From the NCBI GenBank assembly GCA_021186555.1, contig JAJKFL010000237.1, positions 41,255,258-41,319,257 on the forward strand: 64,000 bases of DNA. Direction: 5' to 3'. The translations under genes and the position numbers were made by a program. The notes under the pieces are model-generated. The model was not told the origin of the DNA. It worked only from the letters and a program-made list of their open reading frames with translations, and searched no databases. This document shows, piece after piece, positions 11,800-22,219 of the stretch (position 1 is its first letter; each line of letters begins with the position of its first letter). Origin of the DNA: Reticulitermes speratus. Lineage: Eukaryota; Arthropoda; Insecta; Blattodea; Rhinotermitidae.

Positions 11800-11945
11800 T
11801 GTATGGAGGAGTGTAGGTGTAGCTCCACGCATTAAACTGGGCATTAGATGGTGGTGTAATCAGCTTCATGCTCCGGCCGACTTACAACAAGGAAAATAAC
11901 TACCGGAACACAATGATTAGGAGGCTGAACGGTTTGGAGTTTAGA
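11800..11945 (-). mobile_element. SINE A fragment
   Basis: Reverse-strand body and tail of SINE A: GTGTAGGTGTAGCTCCACGC, GGCATTAGATGGTGG, TTCATGCTCCGGCCG. The tRNA head is missing and the sequence is diverged. Confidence 0.65.
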
Positions 11946-12129
11946 CAATTCTCTTAATAGGCACGTTGCAGATATTCAAATGCTACTATTGTATGGTGTA
12001 TGCGCTGTGTAACCGATAAGACGTTTATTTATGCTTAGTGAATGTCAGTGGTGGTTTTCCCTCTGCGTTACATTTCACGTTTATTTCCAACTAACCAACC
12101 CCCCCCCCCCCCACACACAATAACACCCC

Positions 12130-12270
12130 TCACATAGTCGATAAAGTCCCTGCATTTTACGAAACCCGAAAGTTCATCACCGTATTCACAACAGCCTGCC
12201 ACTTTTCCACGTCCCGAACCAGATTAATCTAGTCCACATCCACACATCCTATTTCCGTAGGATTCATTTT
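12130..12270 (-). mobile_element. LINE type 1, 3' remnant
   Basis: On the minus strand it reads TAATCTGGTTCGGGACGTGG, then GTTGTGAATACGGTGATGAA and CTTTCGGGTTTCGTAAAATG. This matches the 3' end of LINE type 1 with many substitutions. A palindromic MITE abuts it directly. Confidence 0.6.
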
Positions 12271-12272
12271 AA

Positions 12273-12351
12273 TACAGTATACACAAAAGAATGGTGCGGT
12301 TTCCCTTTATTCACCATTGAAACCGCACCATTATTTTGTGTATGCCCTGTA
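12273..12351. mobile_element. Small palindromic MITE, copy 1
   Basis: A near-perfect inverted repeat of about 80 bp. Ends resemble TACAGGGCATACACAAAAGA and its complement; inner arms hold ATGGTGCGGTTT and AAACCGCACCAT. Other copies are at 51226, 52254 and 53019. A TA target fits Tc1/mariner-type insertion. The left end has decayed here (TACAGTATACAC). Confidence 0.8.
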
Positions 12352-13275
12352 TTATCCTTCCATATATGCTTAGGTATTCACAGAGGTGTCTTGACCATAC
12401 CCTGTATTATCCTTCCATATATGCTTAGGTAATTCACAGAGGTGTCTTGACCATACCCTGTATTATCCTTCCATATATGCTTAGGTATTCACAGAGGTGT
12501 CTTGACCATACCCTGTATTATCCTTCCATATATGCTTAGTATTCACAGAGGTGTCTTGACCATACCCTGTATTATCCTTCCATATATACTTAGGTATTCA
12601 CAGAGGTGTCTGACCATACCCTGTATTATCCTTCCATATATGCTTAGGTATTCACAGAGGTGTCTTGACCATACCCTGTATTATCCTTCCATATATGCTT
12701 AGGTATTCACAGAGGTGTCTTGACCATACCCTGTATTATCCTTCCATATATGCTTAGGTATTCACAGAGGTGTCTTGACCATACCCTGTATTATCCTTCC
12801 ATATATGCTTAGGTATTCACAGAGGTGTCTTGACCATACCCTGTATTATCCTTCCATATATGCTTAGGTATTCACAGAGGTGTCTTGACCATACCCTGTA
12901 TTATCCTTCCATATATGCTTAGGTATTCACAGAGGTGTCTTGACCATACCCTGTATTATCCTTCCATATATGCTTAGGTATTCACAGAGGTGTCTTGACC
13001 ATACCCTGTATTATCCTTCCATATATGCTTAGGTATTCACAGAGGTGTCTTGACCATACCCTGTATTATCCTTCCATATATGCTTAGGTATTCACAGAGG
13101 TGTCTTGACCATACCCTGTATTATCCTTCCATATATGCTTAGGTATTCACAGAGGTGTCTTGACCATACCCTGTATTATCCTTCCATATATGCTTAGGTA
13201 TTCACAGAGGTGTCTTGACCATACCCTGTATTATCCTTCCATATATGCTTAGGTATTCACAGACGTGTCTTGACC
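12341..13275 (+). repeat. 55-bp minisatellite that begins inside a MITE end
   Basis: About 17 units. Each starts with ATACCCTGTATTATCCTTCC, continues ATATATGCTTAGGTATTCAC and ends AGAGGTGTCTTGACC. The first unit reads TATGCCCTGTATTATCC, and its first ten bases are the right end of the MITE at 12273-12351. The repeat unit is therefore the MITE terminus plus about 45 bp of flank. Units in the right half are nearly identical. Confidence 0.95.
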
Positions 13276-13543
13276 CTTAACGTAAATACAATGTTCCTTC
13301 GAAACGTCGGGAACAATTTACCCAAAGACACAGCATCACATCCCAGAAGACCTGGATATTATTAAAAATTAATTAAGTTCTGTTTAATTACACTTTGTGG
13401 TCATCGTGCGTCTTGATATTAACTTTCAGTTTTTTGAACCAACGAATGCAATTTTTTATTTTCGAATTTATGTTCAATTCACCCAACATATACACTCACT
13501 TAACCAACAATTGCACTATTATAATCAATTATCACTCACTATT

Positions 13544-13587
13544 ACCCTACATATGTTTCGGCCCCCACTGTGGCCATCATCAGGGGT
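13544..13587 (-). ncRNA. Hammerhead-like motif in palindromic element
   Basis: On the minus strand: ACCC, CTGATGA, T, GGCC, loop, GGCC, GAAAC, ATATGTA, GGGT. ACCC pairs with GGGT, GGCC with GGCC, and ACA with TGT. One extra T separates the core from helix II, as in the copy at 52074-52116. Confidence 0.4.
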
Positions 13588-13598
13588 ATCCTATTATA

Positions 13599-14168
13599 TA
13601 CAGCGTGTTTCATAAGTCCATCCGGGATTTAGAGGCTTGGCCGTGCAGTAGCAAACCCACACATAAGAGATAAAAGCATGCAAACGGATAGAGGAAATGT
13701 AAAAGTTTTTTCGTGACATATGCGATGGCGTAGTTACCCGTTTCTACGCTAGGAGGCAGTGGTGTGCAAACATGGCGTTTTGAGGTGAACAGAAAGCTTT
13801 TTTGTGTCCTGCAATTTGCTAAAACCCAGTCAATTGTAACAGTGCAACGTGGTTTTCGAACCAAGTATCGTACAGAACCACCAACGGACAAAACAGTAAG
13901 AGACTGGTATAGAACATTCGAGGAAACTGGCTGTTTGTGTGTCGCAAAACGGACAGGTAGGCCGGGACCATCGCCTGGGACTGTGGAGCTAGATTACAGG
14001 ATTGACGTCTGTCGAGTCACCAAAGGGGGACATATTGAAAATTTGTAAGGTAGGTTCAAAACTTGGATATGTACTCTTTTCACTGACATGATCTCATCCC
14101 CCGTGTGTGATTTGGCTCCTGAGCTACAGACCTCCGAAATCCCGGAGGGATTTATGAAACACTCTGTA
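13599..14168 (+). mobile_element. Internally deleted mariner-type transposon
   Basis: Inverted ends of about 32 bp: TACAGCGTGTTTCATAAGTC on the left, and TTTATGAAACACTCTGTA as the right end. TA lies at both junctions. The 570-bp length and the single short frame show that most of the transposase gene is gone. It sits within the palindromic element 13386-14427 and is therefore younger than it. Confidence 0.85.
13764..14048 (+). pseudogene. Transposase remnant: N-terminal HTH joined to C-terminus
   Basis: The 94-codon frame has an N-terminal helix-turn-helix of the DUF4817 type found in insect mariner-like transposases (FAKTQSIVTVQRGFRTKY, then TDKTVRDWYRTFEETGCL, then GRPG). It then jumps to an ending like that of complete family members (LDYRIDVCRVTKGGHIENL and stop). 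The DDE catalytic domain is missing, so the fusion lies near residues 68-75. The frame opens with GTG and has no in-frame ATG, so translation as a small DNA-binding protein is unlikely. Family naming is from memory of the motif. Confidence 0.75.
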
Positions 14169-14439
14169 TATACACTTCACTTTGAGCTGTCCAATTTGGC
14201 ACTGTTATTTAATTATTGTTTTGTCGACGTTATTACTTTACACTGAAGGTTTGTATGCACTGCACTTTGTAGGGTGTCACGTTAAGAGAGTGTATGCTAA
14301 TACTAAGATGCACGGTGAACAAAAAGTGAAATTAACCCTACACATGTTTCGGCAGAAGTATATGTAGGGTGAATTGAGCAGAAATAGGAAAATAAAGAAA
14401 CTGTATTCGTTGGTTCAGAAACTGAATATTAAGTTCTGT

Positions 14440-15040
14440 TTGTTTTTGCGGATTAACGAGTTTTTCAATCAACCGCTGTAAAATTCGATCCTGAATCTGG
14501 AAAATAAAATGAAGAAAACGAACCACAAGACACGGAACTGCGGACCTGACCTGTCTATTGATTGTGTTACGTAACACAGAACACGACTGGCTGAAGTCCA
14601 GGTTTGGGGCAGAAAGGATTGGAAGTCCTTTGTGGATTAGAGCGAGTTGCTTCGAGAACATTACTGTCTTTTGAGGTGTGACATCGTGAAGTGTGGTACA
14701 AATTTACAAACCTTTCGGAGGAACCTGCTGCCTCCATCTTCACAGTATAAGTAACAAGGGGAAATAAACCAAACAAAACAAATATAAAAGACATAGAAAC
14801 TAAAGTGTAAGGTGTTGTCGACTGCGTGAAGACCAGAGACGGGCTTTTGTGAAAACGCATATCGATATTCGGATTCAAAAAAAGTCGAAATTCTTGTTGC
14901 CTCATCGACTATTTGTTTCTAGACTGGTAATCTGCTCCATGCTGTTCGTTATATCGAGAATTCGCGGACACAAGGAGCAGGGGATAAGAGACGGAAACGA
15001 CAAAATGAGGTATAAGAGGATCAGGCCTTTAAAAACTATG
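14440..15040. other. No recognisable feature
   Basis: Frames of 107 and 112 residues overlap on the minus strand (14338-14905). I recognise no domain in them. TTTGTGAAAACGCATATCG near 14845 may be a LINE type 1 trace. Confidence 0.35.
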
Positions 15041-15049
15041 ATTATTCTG

Positions 15050-16737
15050 AATTACATTTAAAGATTAAGCACGTACCGCGCAGTAAACACACTGCGTCTC
15101 AGTTATACAAACCAGTCAGTTAATGTTGTACAGTGAAATAATCGCTGTTTGTTCTGAGATCCACATAAAACACATAAATACAGTCCGTACCGCGCAGTAA
15201 ACACACTCCGTCTCAGTTATACAAACCAGTCAGTTAATGTTGTACAGTGAAATAATCGCTGTTTGTTCTGAGATCCACATAAAACACATAAATACAGTCC
15301 GTACCGCGCAGTAAACACACTCCGTCTCAGTTATACAAACCAGTCAGTTAATGCTGTACAGTGAAATAATCGCTGTTTGTTCTGAGATCCACACAAAACA
15401 CATAAATACAGTCCGTACCGCGCAGTAAACACACTGCGTCTCAGTTATACAAACCAGTCAGTTAATGTTGTACAGTGAAATAATCGCTGTTTGTTCTGAG
15501 ATCCACATAAAACACATAAATACAGTCCGTACCGCGCAGTAAACACACTCCGTCTCAGTTATACAAACCAGTCAGTTAATGCTGTACAGTGAAATAATCG
15601 CTGTTTGTTCTGAGATCCACATAAAACACATAAATACAGTCCGTACCGCGCAGTAAACACACTCCGTCTCAGTTATACAAACCAGTCAGTTAATGCTGTA
15701 CAGTGAAATAATCGCTGTTTGTTCTGAGATCCACACAAAACACATAAATACAGTCCGTACCGCGCAGTAAACACACTGCGTCTCAGTTATACAAACCAGT
15801 CAGTTAATGTTGTACAGTGAAATAATCGCTGTTTGTTCTGAGATCCACATAAAACACATAAATACAGTCCGTACCGCGCAGTAAACACACTCCGTCTCAG
15901 TTATACAAACCAGTCAGTTAATGCTGTACAGTGAAATAATCGCTGTTTGTTCTGAGATCCACACAAAACACATAAATACAGTCCGTACCGCGCAGTAAAC
16001 ACACTGCGTCTCAGTTATACAAACCAGTCAGTTAATGTTGTACAGTGAAATAATCGCTGTTTGTTCTGAGATCCACATAAAACACATAAATACAGTCCGT
16101 ACCGCGCAGTAAACACACTCCGTCTCAGTTATACAAACCAGTCAGTTAATGCTGTACAGTGAAATAATCGCTGTTTGTTCTGAGATCCACACAAAACACA
16201 TAAATACAGTCCGTACCGCGCAGTAAACACACTGCGTCTCAGTTATACAAACCAGTCAGTTAATGTTGTACAGTGAAATAATCGCTGTTTGTTCTGAGAT
16301 CCACATAAAACACATAAATACAGTCCGTACCGCGCAGTAAACACACTCCGTCTCAGTTATACAAACCAGTCAGTTAATGCTGTACAGTGAAATAATCGCT
16401 GTTTGTTCTGAGATCCACACAAAACACATAAATACAGTCCGTACCGCGCAGTAAACACACTCCGTCTCAGTTATACAAACCAGTCAGTTAATGTTGTACA
16501 GTGAAATAATCGCTGTTTGTTCTGAGATCCACACAAAACACATAAATACAGTCCGTACCGCGCAGTAAACACACTCCGTCTCAGTTATACAAACCAGTCA
16601 GTTAATGCTGTACAGTGAAATAATCGCTGTTTGTTCTGAGATCCACACAAAACACATAAATACACTGTGTGGGCAGAACGTAGAATTTTGTAATTTTAAA
16701 CCTGGTGGTACATAAAGTAACCAATGGGCTTTAAGGG
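15050..16737 (-). mobile_element. Sat114 element copy 3 (about 14 units, dimeric order)
   Basis: Left end CTGAATTACATTTAAAGATT, about 14 units of exactly 114 bp, then the right arm (ACTGTGTGGGCAGAACGTAG to CAATGGGCTTT). Three linked sites alternate between neighbouring units: ACTGCGTCT/ACTCCGTCT, GTTGTAC/GCTGTAC and CCACATAAAA/CCACACAAAA. This gives a 228-bp higher-order unit over most of the array. Confidence 0.9.
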
Positions 16738-16739
16738 GT

Positions 16740-17160
16740 GAAGAGTGCTTTTAGAAATTCTCTTTTCGATACTAATTTAACCTAGCCTGAAGTGGCACAC
16801 GCCTCTAGTAACGAATTCTCTTATTACCGATTCTAGGTCACTGCTGTCTGCGGTCGAAATTTATAAACCGATCGATTTAACGCCCACTAGCTGATAAGCT
16901 GACAGCTGTGTGATATTTCAAAACGTTTCGAAGGTAATTAAAGATGGAACGCAGTAAGGAAATCATGAACCATCTTTACAAATGTTTACTGTGCGAGTTC
17001 AGACTACAACTTTATTATATTTCCTTGCATCAACTGCTTCATAAATTTTCAGTTTCAAATATGTTACACGCTGAGGTACCTGTTCTTCGTGCGGGACATC
17101 GCTGGTTTCCTTGCCAATATCACAACATACAGCAGCTAAAATTTTTAAAAGAATAACCGC
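16740..17160. other. No recognisable feature
   Basis: Unique-looking sequence. A 70-codon plus-strand frame starts at 16944 but has no motif I know. Confidence 0.4.
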
Positions 17161-17287
17161 ATTTATACAGTAGAACCTCGGTTATCCGAACTTCGCTTAA
17201 CAGAAACTCCGGTTAACCGAAACCGACCGACCTGTTATTGATAAAGCGGTGGAGGGACATTGCACCCAAAAAACGTTGTGAAAAAAA

Positions 17288-17517
17288 TCAGTGGTCTTCT
17301 GGGTTATTACACGGCGTCGTGTGGTAATTACCGACGTTTCGGAACAACGTATCGGTCCCATCTTCACGGGTCAAGATTCCTACTTGGAATCTTGACCCGT
17401 GATGATGGGACCGATACGTTGTCCCGAAACGTCGGTAAATAATTACCACACGACGCCGTGTAATAACCCAGAAGACCGCTGATTTCATCAACATCGCGGC
17501 GGAAGCCTGAAATCAAG
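17288..17517 (+). mobile_element. PAL230 palindromic element, copy 1
   Basis: Arms of about 90 bp are nearly perfect inverted copies (CTTCTGGGTTATTACACGGC with its complement near 17455). A single-copy 3' tail follows (ATCAACATCGCGGCGGAAGC, then CTGAAATCAA). Exact 13-bp direct repeats GTTGTGAAAAAAA flank it (17275-17287, 17518-17530). Each arm holds GTGATGA or GTGAAGA, GGGAC, loop, GTCCC or GTTCC, then GAAACGTC, a hammerhead-like order in which the first core base is G instead of C. Confidence 0.85.
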
Positions 17518-17564
17518 GTTGTGAAAAAAAGTTCAAACCAAAATATCAGATTCTTTTCGTATAA

Positions 17565-18225
17565 ATTTGTAGTGTTGTATTGTGTCTGTAAATATGTAGT
17601 GTTGTATTGTGTCTGTAAATATGTAGTGTTGTATTGTGTCTGTAAATATGTAGTATTGTATTGTGTCTGTAAATATGTAGTGTTGTATTGTGTCTGTAAA
17701 TATGTAGTGTTGTATTGTGTCTGTAAATTTGTAGTGTTGTATTGTGCCTGTAAATATGTAGTGTTGTATTGTGTCTGTAAATATGTAGTGTTGTATTGTG
17801 TCTGTAAATATGTAGTGTTGTATTGTGTCTGTAAATTTGTAGTGTTGTATTGTGTCTGTAAATATGTAGTGTTGTATTGTGTCTGTAAATATGTAGTGTT
17901 GTATTGTGTCTGTAAATATGTAGTGCTGTATTGTGTCTGTAAATTTGTAGTGTTGTATTGTATCTGTAAATTTGTAGTGTTGTATTGTATCTGTAAATAT
18001 GTAGTGTTGTATTGTGCCTGTAAATATGTAGTGTTGTATTGTGTCTGTAAATTTGTTGTGTTGTATTGTATCTGTAAATATGTAGTGTTGTATTGTGCCT
18101 GTAAATATGTAGTGTTGTATTGTGTCTGTAAATATGTAGTGTTGTATTGTGTCTGTAAATTTGTAGTGTTGTATTGTATCTGTAAATATGTAGTGTTGTA
18201 TTGTATCTGTAAATATCGTACAGTT
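17565..18225 (+). repeat. 27-bp minisatellite inside the pogo-like MITE
   Basis: About 24 units of TATGTAGTGTTGTATTGTGT plus CTGTAAA. Variants are TTTGTAG, GTGCCTG and GTATCTG. The 288-codon plus-strand frame (repeating YVVLYCVCK) results from the 27-bp period and begins and ends in non-repeat MITE sequence. I do not call a gene. Confidence 0.95.
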
Positions 18226-18389
18226 TATTGTGCCATAAATTTTATTAACATAAGACGTGTTTATGAATATATGTTATTTGTATTGCACCTTATCACGTCA
18301 AGCCGAATTTCCGAAATATCCGAAATATTGTTTATCCGAAATGGGGTCCGCCCCCCTTTATTTCGGATAAACAAGTTTCTATTGTAATA

Positions 18390-18770
18390 AGAAATTATAA
18401 TTTATTCATGTAATTACAAGAAAAAAAAAGACTGTAAATGGGGATTCGAATCCCATCCATGGCGAAGTTCAGACTCTAACTGTTTCTAATATACCAAAGT
18501 CAGAGCCATTATCCTTGGCTACATAATCAATCAGCAGAATGTAACACCAATAAGATAAACAGATAATCGTGTCGGCACAGTTCTATCAGTCTGATCTAGA
18601 GTAACCCTAACCCCCCCCCCCACCCCGACACTTAACGCCAAGAAGGTAACTGAAATGTGAAAACTGACTCAATGTGACATTACCAAAACGACGCTATGAA
18701 TGTACTGCATAGCTAACACGACTGTCACATGTCAAATTCTGCATTATCGAGCAGATGCAATTCTAACACT
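18390..18770. other. No gene; possible tRNA-like trace
   Basis: GGGGATTCGAATCCCATCC at 18441 resembles a B box on either strand and may be a SINE remnant, but no A box or body is seen. The rest is unassigned. Confidence 0.3.
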
Positions 18771-18771
18771 G

Positions 18772-19036
18772 CTTTTTTTTTCCTATGGCTCGACAGCCCC
18801 TTGGGGGCCTAGGCCGCCTCATTTTTCGAGGCTTCACGATCACACTTTTTAGACACACCACACTCGGTAGGACTCCTCTGGACGAGTGATCAGCCCGTCG
18901 CAGAGACCTCTACCTGACAACACACAACACTCACAACAGACAGACATCCATGCTCTAGGCGGGATTCGAACCCGCAATCCCAGTAAGCGAGCGGCCGCAG
19001 ACCGACGCCTTAGACCGCGCGGCCACTGCGATCGGC
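18772..19036 (-). mobile_element. SINE C (tRNA-Leu/Ser-like head)
   Basis: On the minus strand the head reads GTGGCCGCGCGGTCTAAGGC (A-box region as in class II tRNAs) with B box GGGTTCGAATCCC. The body holds GTAGAGGTCTCTGCGACGGG and AATGAGGCGGCCTAGGCCCC, then CATAGGAAAAAAAA. Length is about 265 bp. Other copies are at 23362 (complete) and 63922 (cut by the window end). Confidence 0.85.
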
Positions 19037-19044
19037 TCCAGCAC

Positions 19045-19625
19045 CCAAGTCTCCATGGAGAAGCTAACAGTTCCTCAGCTAGTCAAGAAATTCCCCGCGT
19101 TTTATGGAACCCGAAGGTTCATTACCGCACTCACAACAGCCCGCCACCTGTCCCTATCCTGAGCCAGATCAATCCAGTCCATGCCCTCCCCATCCCACTT
19201 CTTAAAGATCCATTTTAATATTATCCTCCCATCTACGCCTGGGTCTTTCAAGTTGTCTCCTTCCCTCAGCTCTCCCCACCAAAACCCTATATGCACCTCT
19301 CCCCTCACCCATACGTGCTACATGCCCCGCCCACATCATTCTTCTCGATTTGATCACCCGAATAATATTTGGTGATCAGTACAGATCATTAAGTTCCTCG
19401 TTATGTAGTTTCTCCACTCCCCCGTTACCCCGTCCCACTTAGACCCAAATATCCCCCTCAGCACCCTATTCTCGAACACCCTCAGCCTATGTTCCTCCCT
19501 CAGTGTGACAGACCAAGTTCCACACCCACACAAAACAACACAATTACAGTTCTGTATATCTTAATGTTTGTACTTTTGTACAGCAAACTGTAAGACACAA
19601 GATCTGCACCGAATGATAACAAGCA
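19045..19625 (-). mobile_element. LINE type 1, 5'-truncated
   Basis: Minus-strand copy of the LINE 3' end, with [11 protein letters not shown] and [11 protein letters not shown] in alternate frames. It shares its 5' edge with the copy at 50554: both begin at the same place, around GCTTGTTATCATTCGGTGCA. It also shares the in-frame TGA before the SPNII motif. Confidence 0.8.
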
Positions 19626-19679
19626 TTGCGTGACTTCAATCTGCTCTTACGAATCATTCACAAATTTGACCCTAACAGG

Positions 19680-19985
19680 GGGAAAATAACAGGGGGGGGG
19701 GGTGTGTGTGGAGAAAACTGCATTATGAGGAACTTCTTGATTTGTACAGCTCATCGGATATTATTAGAATGATTAAATCAAAGTATTGGTGGGTGGACAA
19801 TTAGCACGCATGCGATGAGAAATGTGTACACAATTTTAGACGGCAAACCTACAAGGAGCAGAAGGCTTGAGAGACCTAGACGTATGTGAGGATAATATTG
19901 AAATGGATCTTAAGAAAATGAGATTGTGGACCGCATTCATTTGGGTCATGATAGGAACAAGTGACAAGTGACAGGATGGTGATTA
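19680..19985 (+). mobile_element. LINE type 1, strongly decayed
   Basis: GGAACTTCTTGATTTGTACA, CATCGGATATTATTAGAATG and GAGGATAATATTGAAATGGA follow the order of the better copies with heavy substitution. It runs into an (AAT)n tract. Confidence 0.6.
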
Positions 19986-20045
19986 TAATAAATAATAATA
20001 ATAATAATAATATTATATTATTATTATTATTATTATTACTATTAT
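19985..20045. repeat. (AAT)n/(ATT)n palindromic microsatellite
   Basis: AATAATAATAAT changes to TTATTATTATTA in its middle, forming an inverted repeat. Confidence 0.9.
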
Positions 20046-20049
20046 AAAC

Positions 20050-20500
20050 TTCCAGGTAACAAAGTCGTGGAATGTAAGTAGCTTAACAACTGAACGTCTC
20101 AAAAATAACGTTGCTCCATGACGTCTGCGGTTTTATTACATACGAGATTGTATTGGTAGCTCAGTGACAACGGCATGTTCTTACAGACTGTCTCAAAATG
20201 TCGTTACGAACAATGGTACACGTACAGTAACAGTGTCCTGTGTTTACTGACAAGGAAATGAATGTTTGTATTTACCATTTGTGTGAGCGTGTGAGACTGC
20301 AGCCACACACGTGTGCTATAAACACAGAAACAGCCGTCATGGAAAACTAGTATGAAGGTCATGTCAGAGGGACACCAGGCACCACTTTTTCTCGGTTTTA
20401 TTTTTCCAATAATAAAAAGACACTGTCTGTAGAGTCAACATTAAGGCCAACTGACATTGACGCCACGTCGTATTAACGCCAGTCCACATTTAAAGTTTTT
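20050..20500. other. No recognisable feature
   Basis: Unique-looking sequence before the fourth Sat114 element. Confidence 0.45.
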
Positions 20501-20501
20501 A

Positions 20502-22052
20502 AAGCCCAGTGGTCACTATATGTACCACCATGTTTAACATTCAACAATTCTACGTTCTGCCCACACAGTGTATTTATGTGTTTTGTGTGGATCTCAGAAC
20601 AAACAGCGATTATTTCACTGTACAGCATTAACTGACTGGTTTGTATAACTGAGACGGAGTGTGTTTACTGAGCGGTACGGACTGTATTTATGTGTTTTGT
20701 GTGCATCTCAGAACAAACAGCGATTATTTCACTGTACAACATTAACTGACTGGTTTGTATAACTCGGACGGAGTGTGTTTACTGCGCGGTACGGACTGTA
20801 TTTATGTGTTTTGTGTGGATCTCAGAACAAACAGCGATTATTTCACTGTACAACATTAACTGACTGGTTTGTGTAACTGAGACGGAGTGTGTTTACTGCG
20901 CGGTACGGACTGTATTATTTATGTGTTTTGTGTGGATCTCAGAACAAACAGCGATTATTTCACTGTACAGCATTAACTGACTGGTTTGTATAACTGAGAC
21001 GGAGTGTGTTTACTGCGCGGTACGGACTGTATTTATGTGTTTTGTGTGGATCTCAGAACAAACAGCGATTATTTCACTGTACAGCATTAACTGACTGGTT
21101 TGTATAACTGAGACGGAGTGTGTTTACTGCGCGGTACGGACTGTATTTATGTGTTTTGTGTGGATCTCAGAACAAACAGCGATTATTTCACTGTACAGCA
21201 TTAACTGACTGGTTTGTATAACTGAGACGGAGTGTGTTTACTGCGCGGTACGGACTGTATTTATGTGTTTTGTGTGGATCTCAGAACAAACAGCGATTAT
21301 TTCACTGTACAGCATTAACTGACTGGTTTGTATAACTGAGACGGAGTGTGTTTACTGCGCGGTACGGACTGTATTTATGTGTTTTGTGTGGATCTCAGAA
21401 CAAACAGCGATTATTTCACTGTACAGCATTAACTGACTGGTTTGTATAACTGAGACGGAGTGTGTTTACTGCGCGGTACGGACTGTATTTATGTGTTTTG
21501 TGTGGATCTCAGAACAAACAGCGATTATTCACTGTACAACATTAACTGACTGGTTTGTATAACTGAGACGGAGTGTGTTTACTGCGCGGTACGGACTGTA
21601 TTTATGTGTTTTGTGTGGATCTCAGAACAAACAGCGATTATTCACTGTACAGCATTAACTGACTGGTTTGTATAATGAGACGGAGTGTGTTTACTGCGCG
21701 GTACGGACTGTATTTATGTGTTTTGTGTGGATCTCAGAACAAACAGCGATTATTTCACTGTACAACATTAACTGACTGGTTTGTATAATTGAGACGGAGT
21801 GTGTTTACTGCGCGGTACGGACTGTATTTATGTGTTTTGTGTGGATCTCAGAACAAACAGCGATTATTTCACTGTACAAGCATTAACTGACTGGTTTGTA
21901 TAACTGAGACGGAGTGTGTTTACTGCGCGGTACGGACTGTATTTATGTGTTTTGTGTGGATCTCAGAACAAACAGCGATTATTTCACTGTACAACATTAA
22001 CTGACTGGTTTGTATAACTGAGACGGAGTGTGTTTACTGCGCGGTACGGACT
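20502..22052 (+). mobile_element. Sat114 element copy 4
   Basis: Starts with arm AAAGCCCAGTGGTCACTATA, then CTGCCCACACAGTG, then about 13 units of 114 bp. It ends at a unit boundary (GGTACGGACTG) without the opposite terminal segment, so the 3' side is incomplete. Confidence 0.85.
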
Positions 22053-22137
22053 GTGAATTTTATGTTTTAAAACAGAATTCACGTAATTATATGATTTTGT
22101 TAAAGAGGTTTTACCACGACGAATCAAAAACATTTAC

Positions 22138-22216
22138 TCACCAGTCAACATTACCACCAGTCAACATTACCACCAGTCTAACATTTACCACCTGTCAACA
22201 TTACCACCTGTCAACG
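22138..22216 (+). repeat. Short 16-bp tandem repeat
   Basis: Five units of about 15-18 bp resembling CACCAGTCAACATTAC, the last two with CACCTGTCAACATTAC. Confidence 0.85.
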
Positions 22217-22219
22217 TAC

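Larger units (their letters stand above)
13386..14427. mobile_element. Long palindromic element with hammerhead-like arms (contains a mariner)
   Basis: Flanked by an exact 14-bp direct repeat ATTAAGTTCTGTTT (13372-13385 and 14428-14441). The left arm (TTTTTTGAACCAACGAATGC, then ACCCTACATATGTTTCGGCC) is repeated inverted at the right end (CATGTTTCGGC near 14345, GTATTCGTTGGTTCAGAAAC near 14404). Without the nested mariner it would be about 470 bp. A relative lies at 51979-52631. The 14-bp duplication suggests retrotransposition, not the short fixed duplications of most cut-and-paste DNA transposons. Confidence 0.7.
17166..18386. mobile_element. pogo/Tigger-like MITE carrying two insertions
   Basis: Left end TACAGTAGAACCTCGGTTAT followed by CCGAAC. 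The right end, reversed, reads TACAATAGAAACTTGTTTAT followed by CCGAAA. TA lies at both junctions. This end type is typical of pogo-superfamily MITEs (from memory). Inside are a 230-bp palindromic element with its own target duplication and a 27-bp minisatellite. No transposase is visible. Confidence 0.75.

Noticed and set aside
17521-18387. A 288-codon frame (YVVLYCVCK repeats) that looked like a membrane protein.
   Set aside because: It is the 27-bp array plus non-coding MITE sequence at both ends. The hydrophobic look is a product of the TGT/GTA-rich unit.
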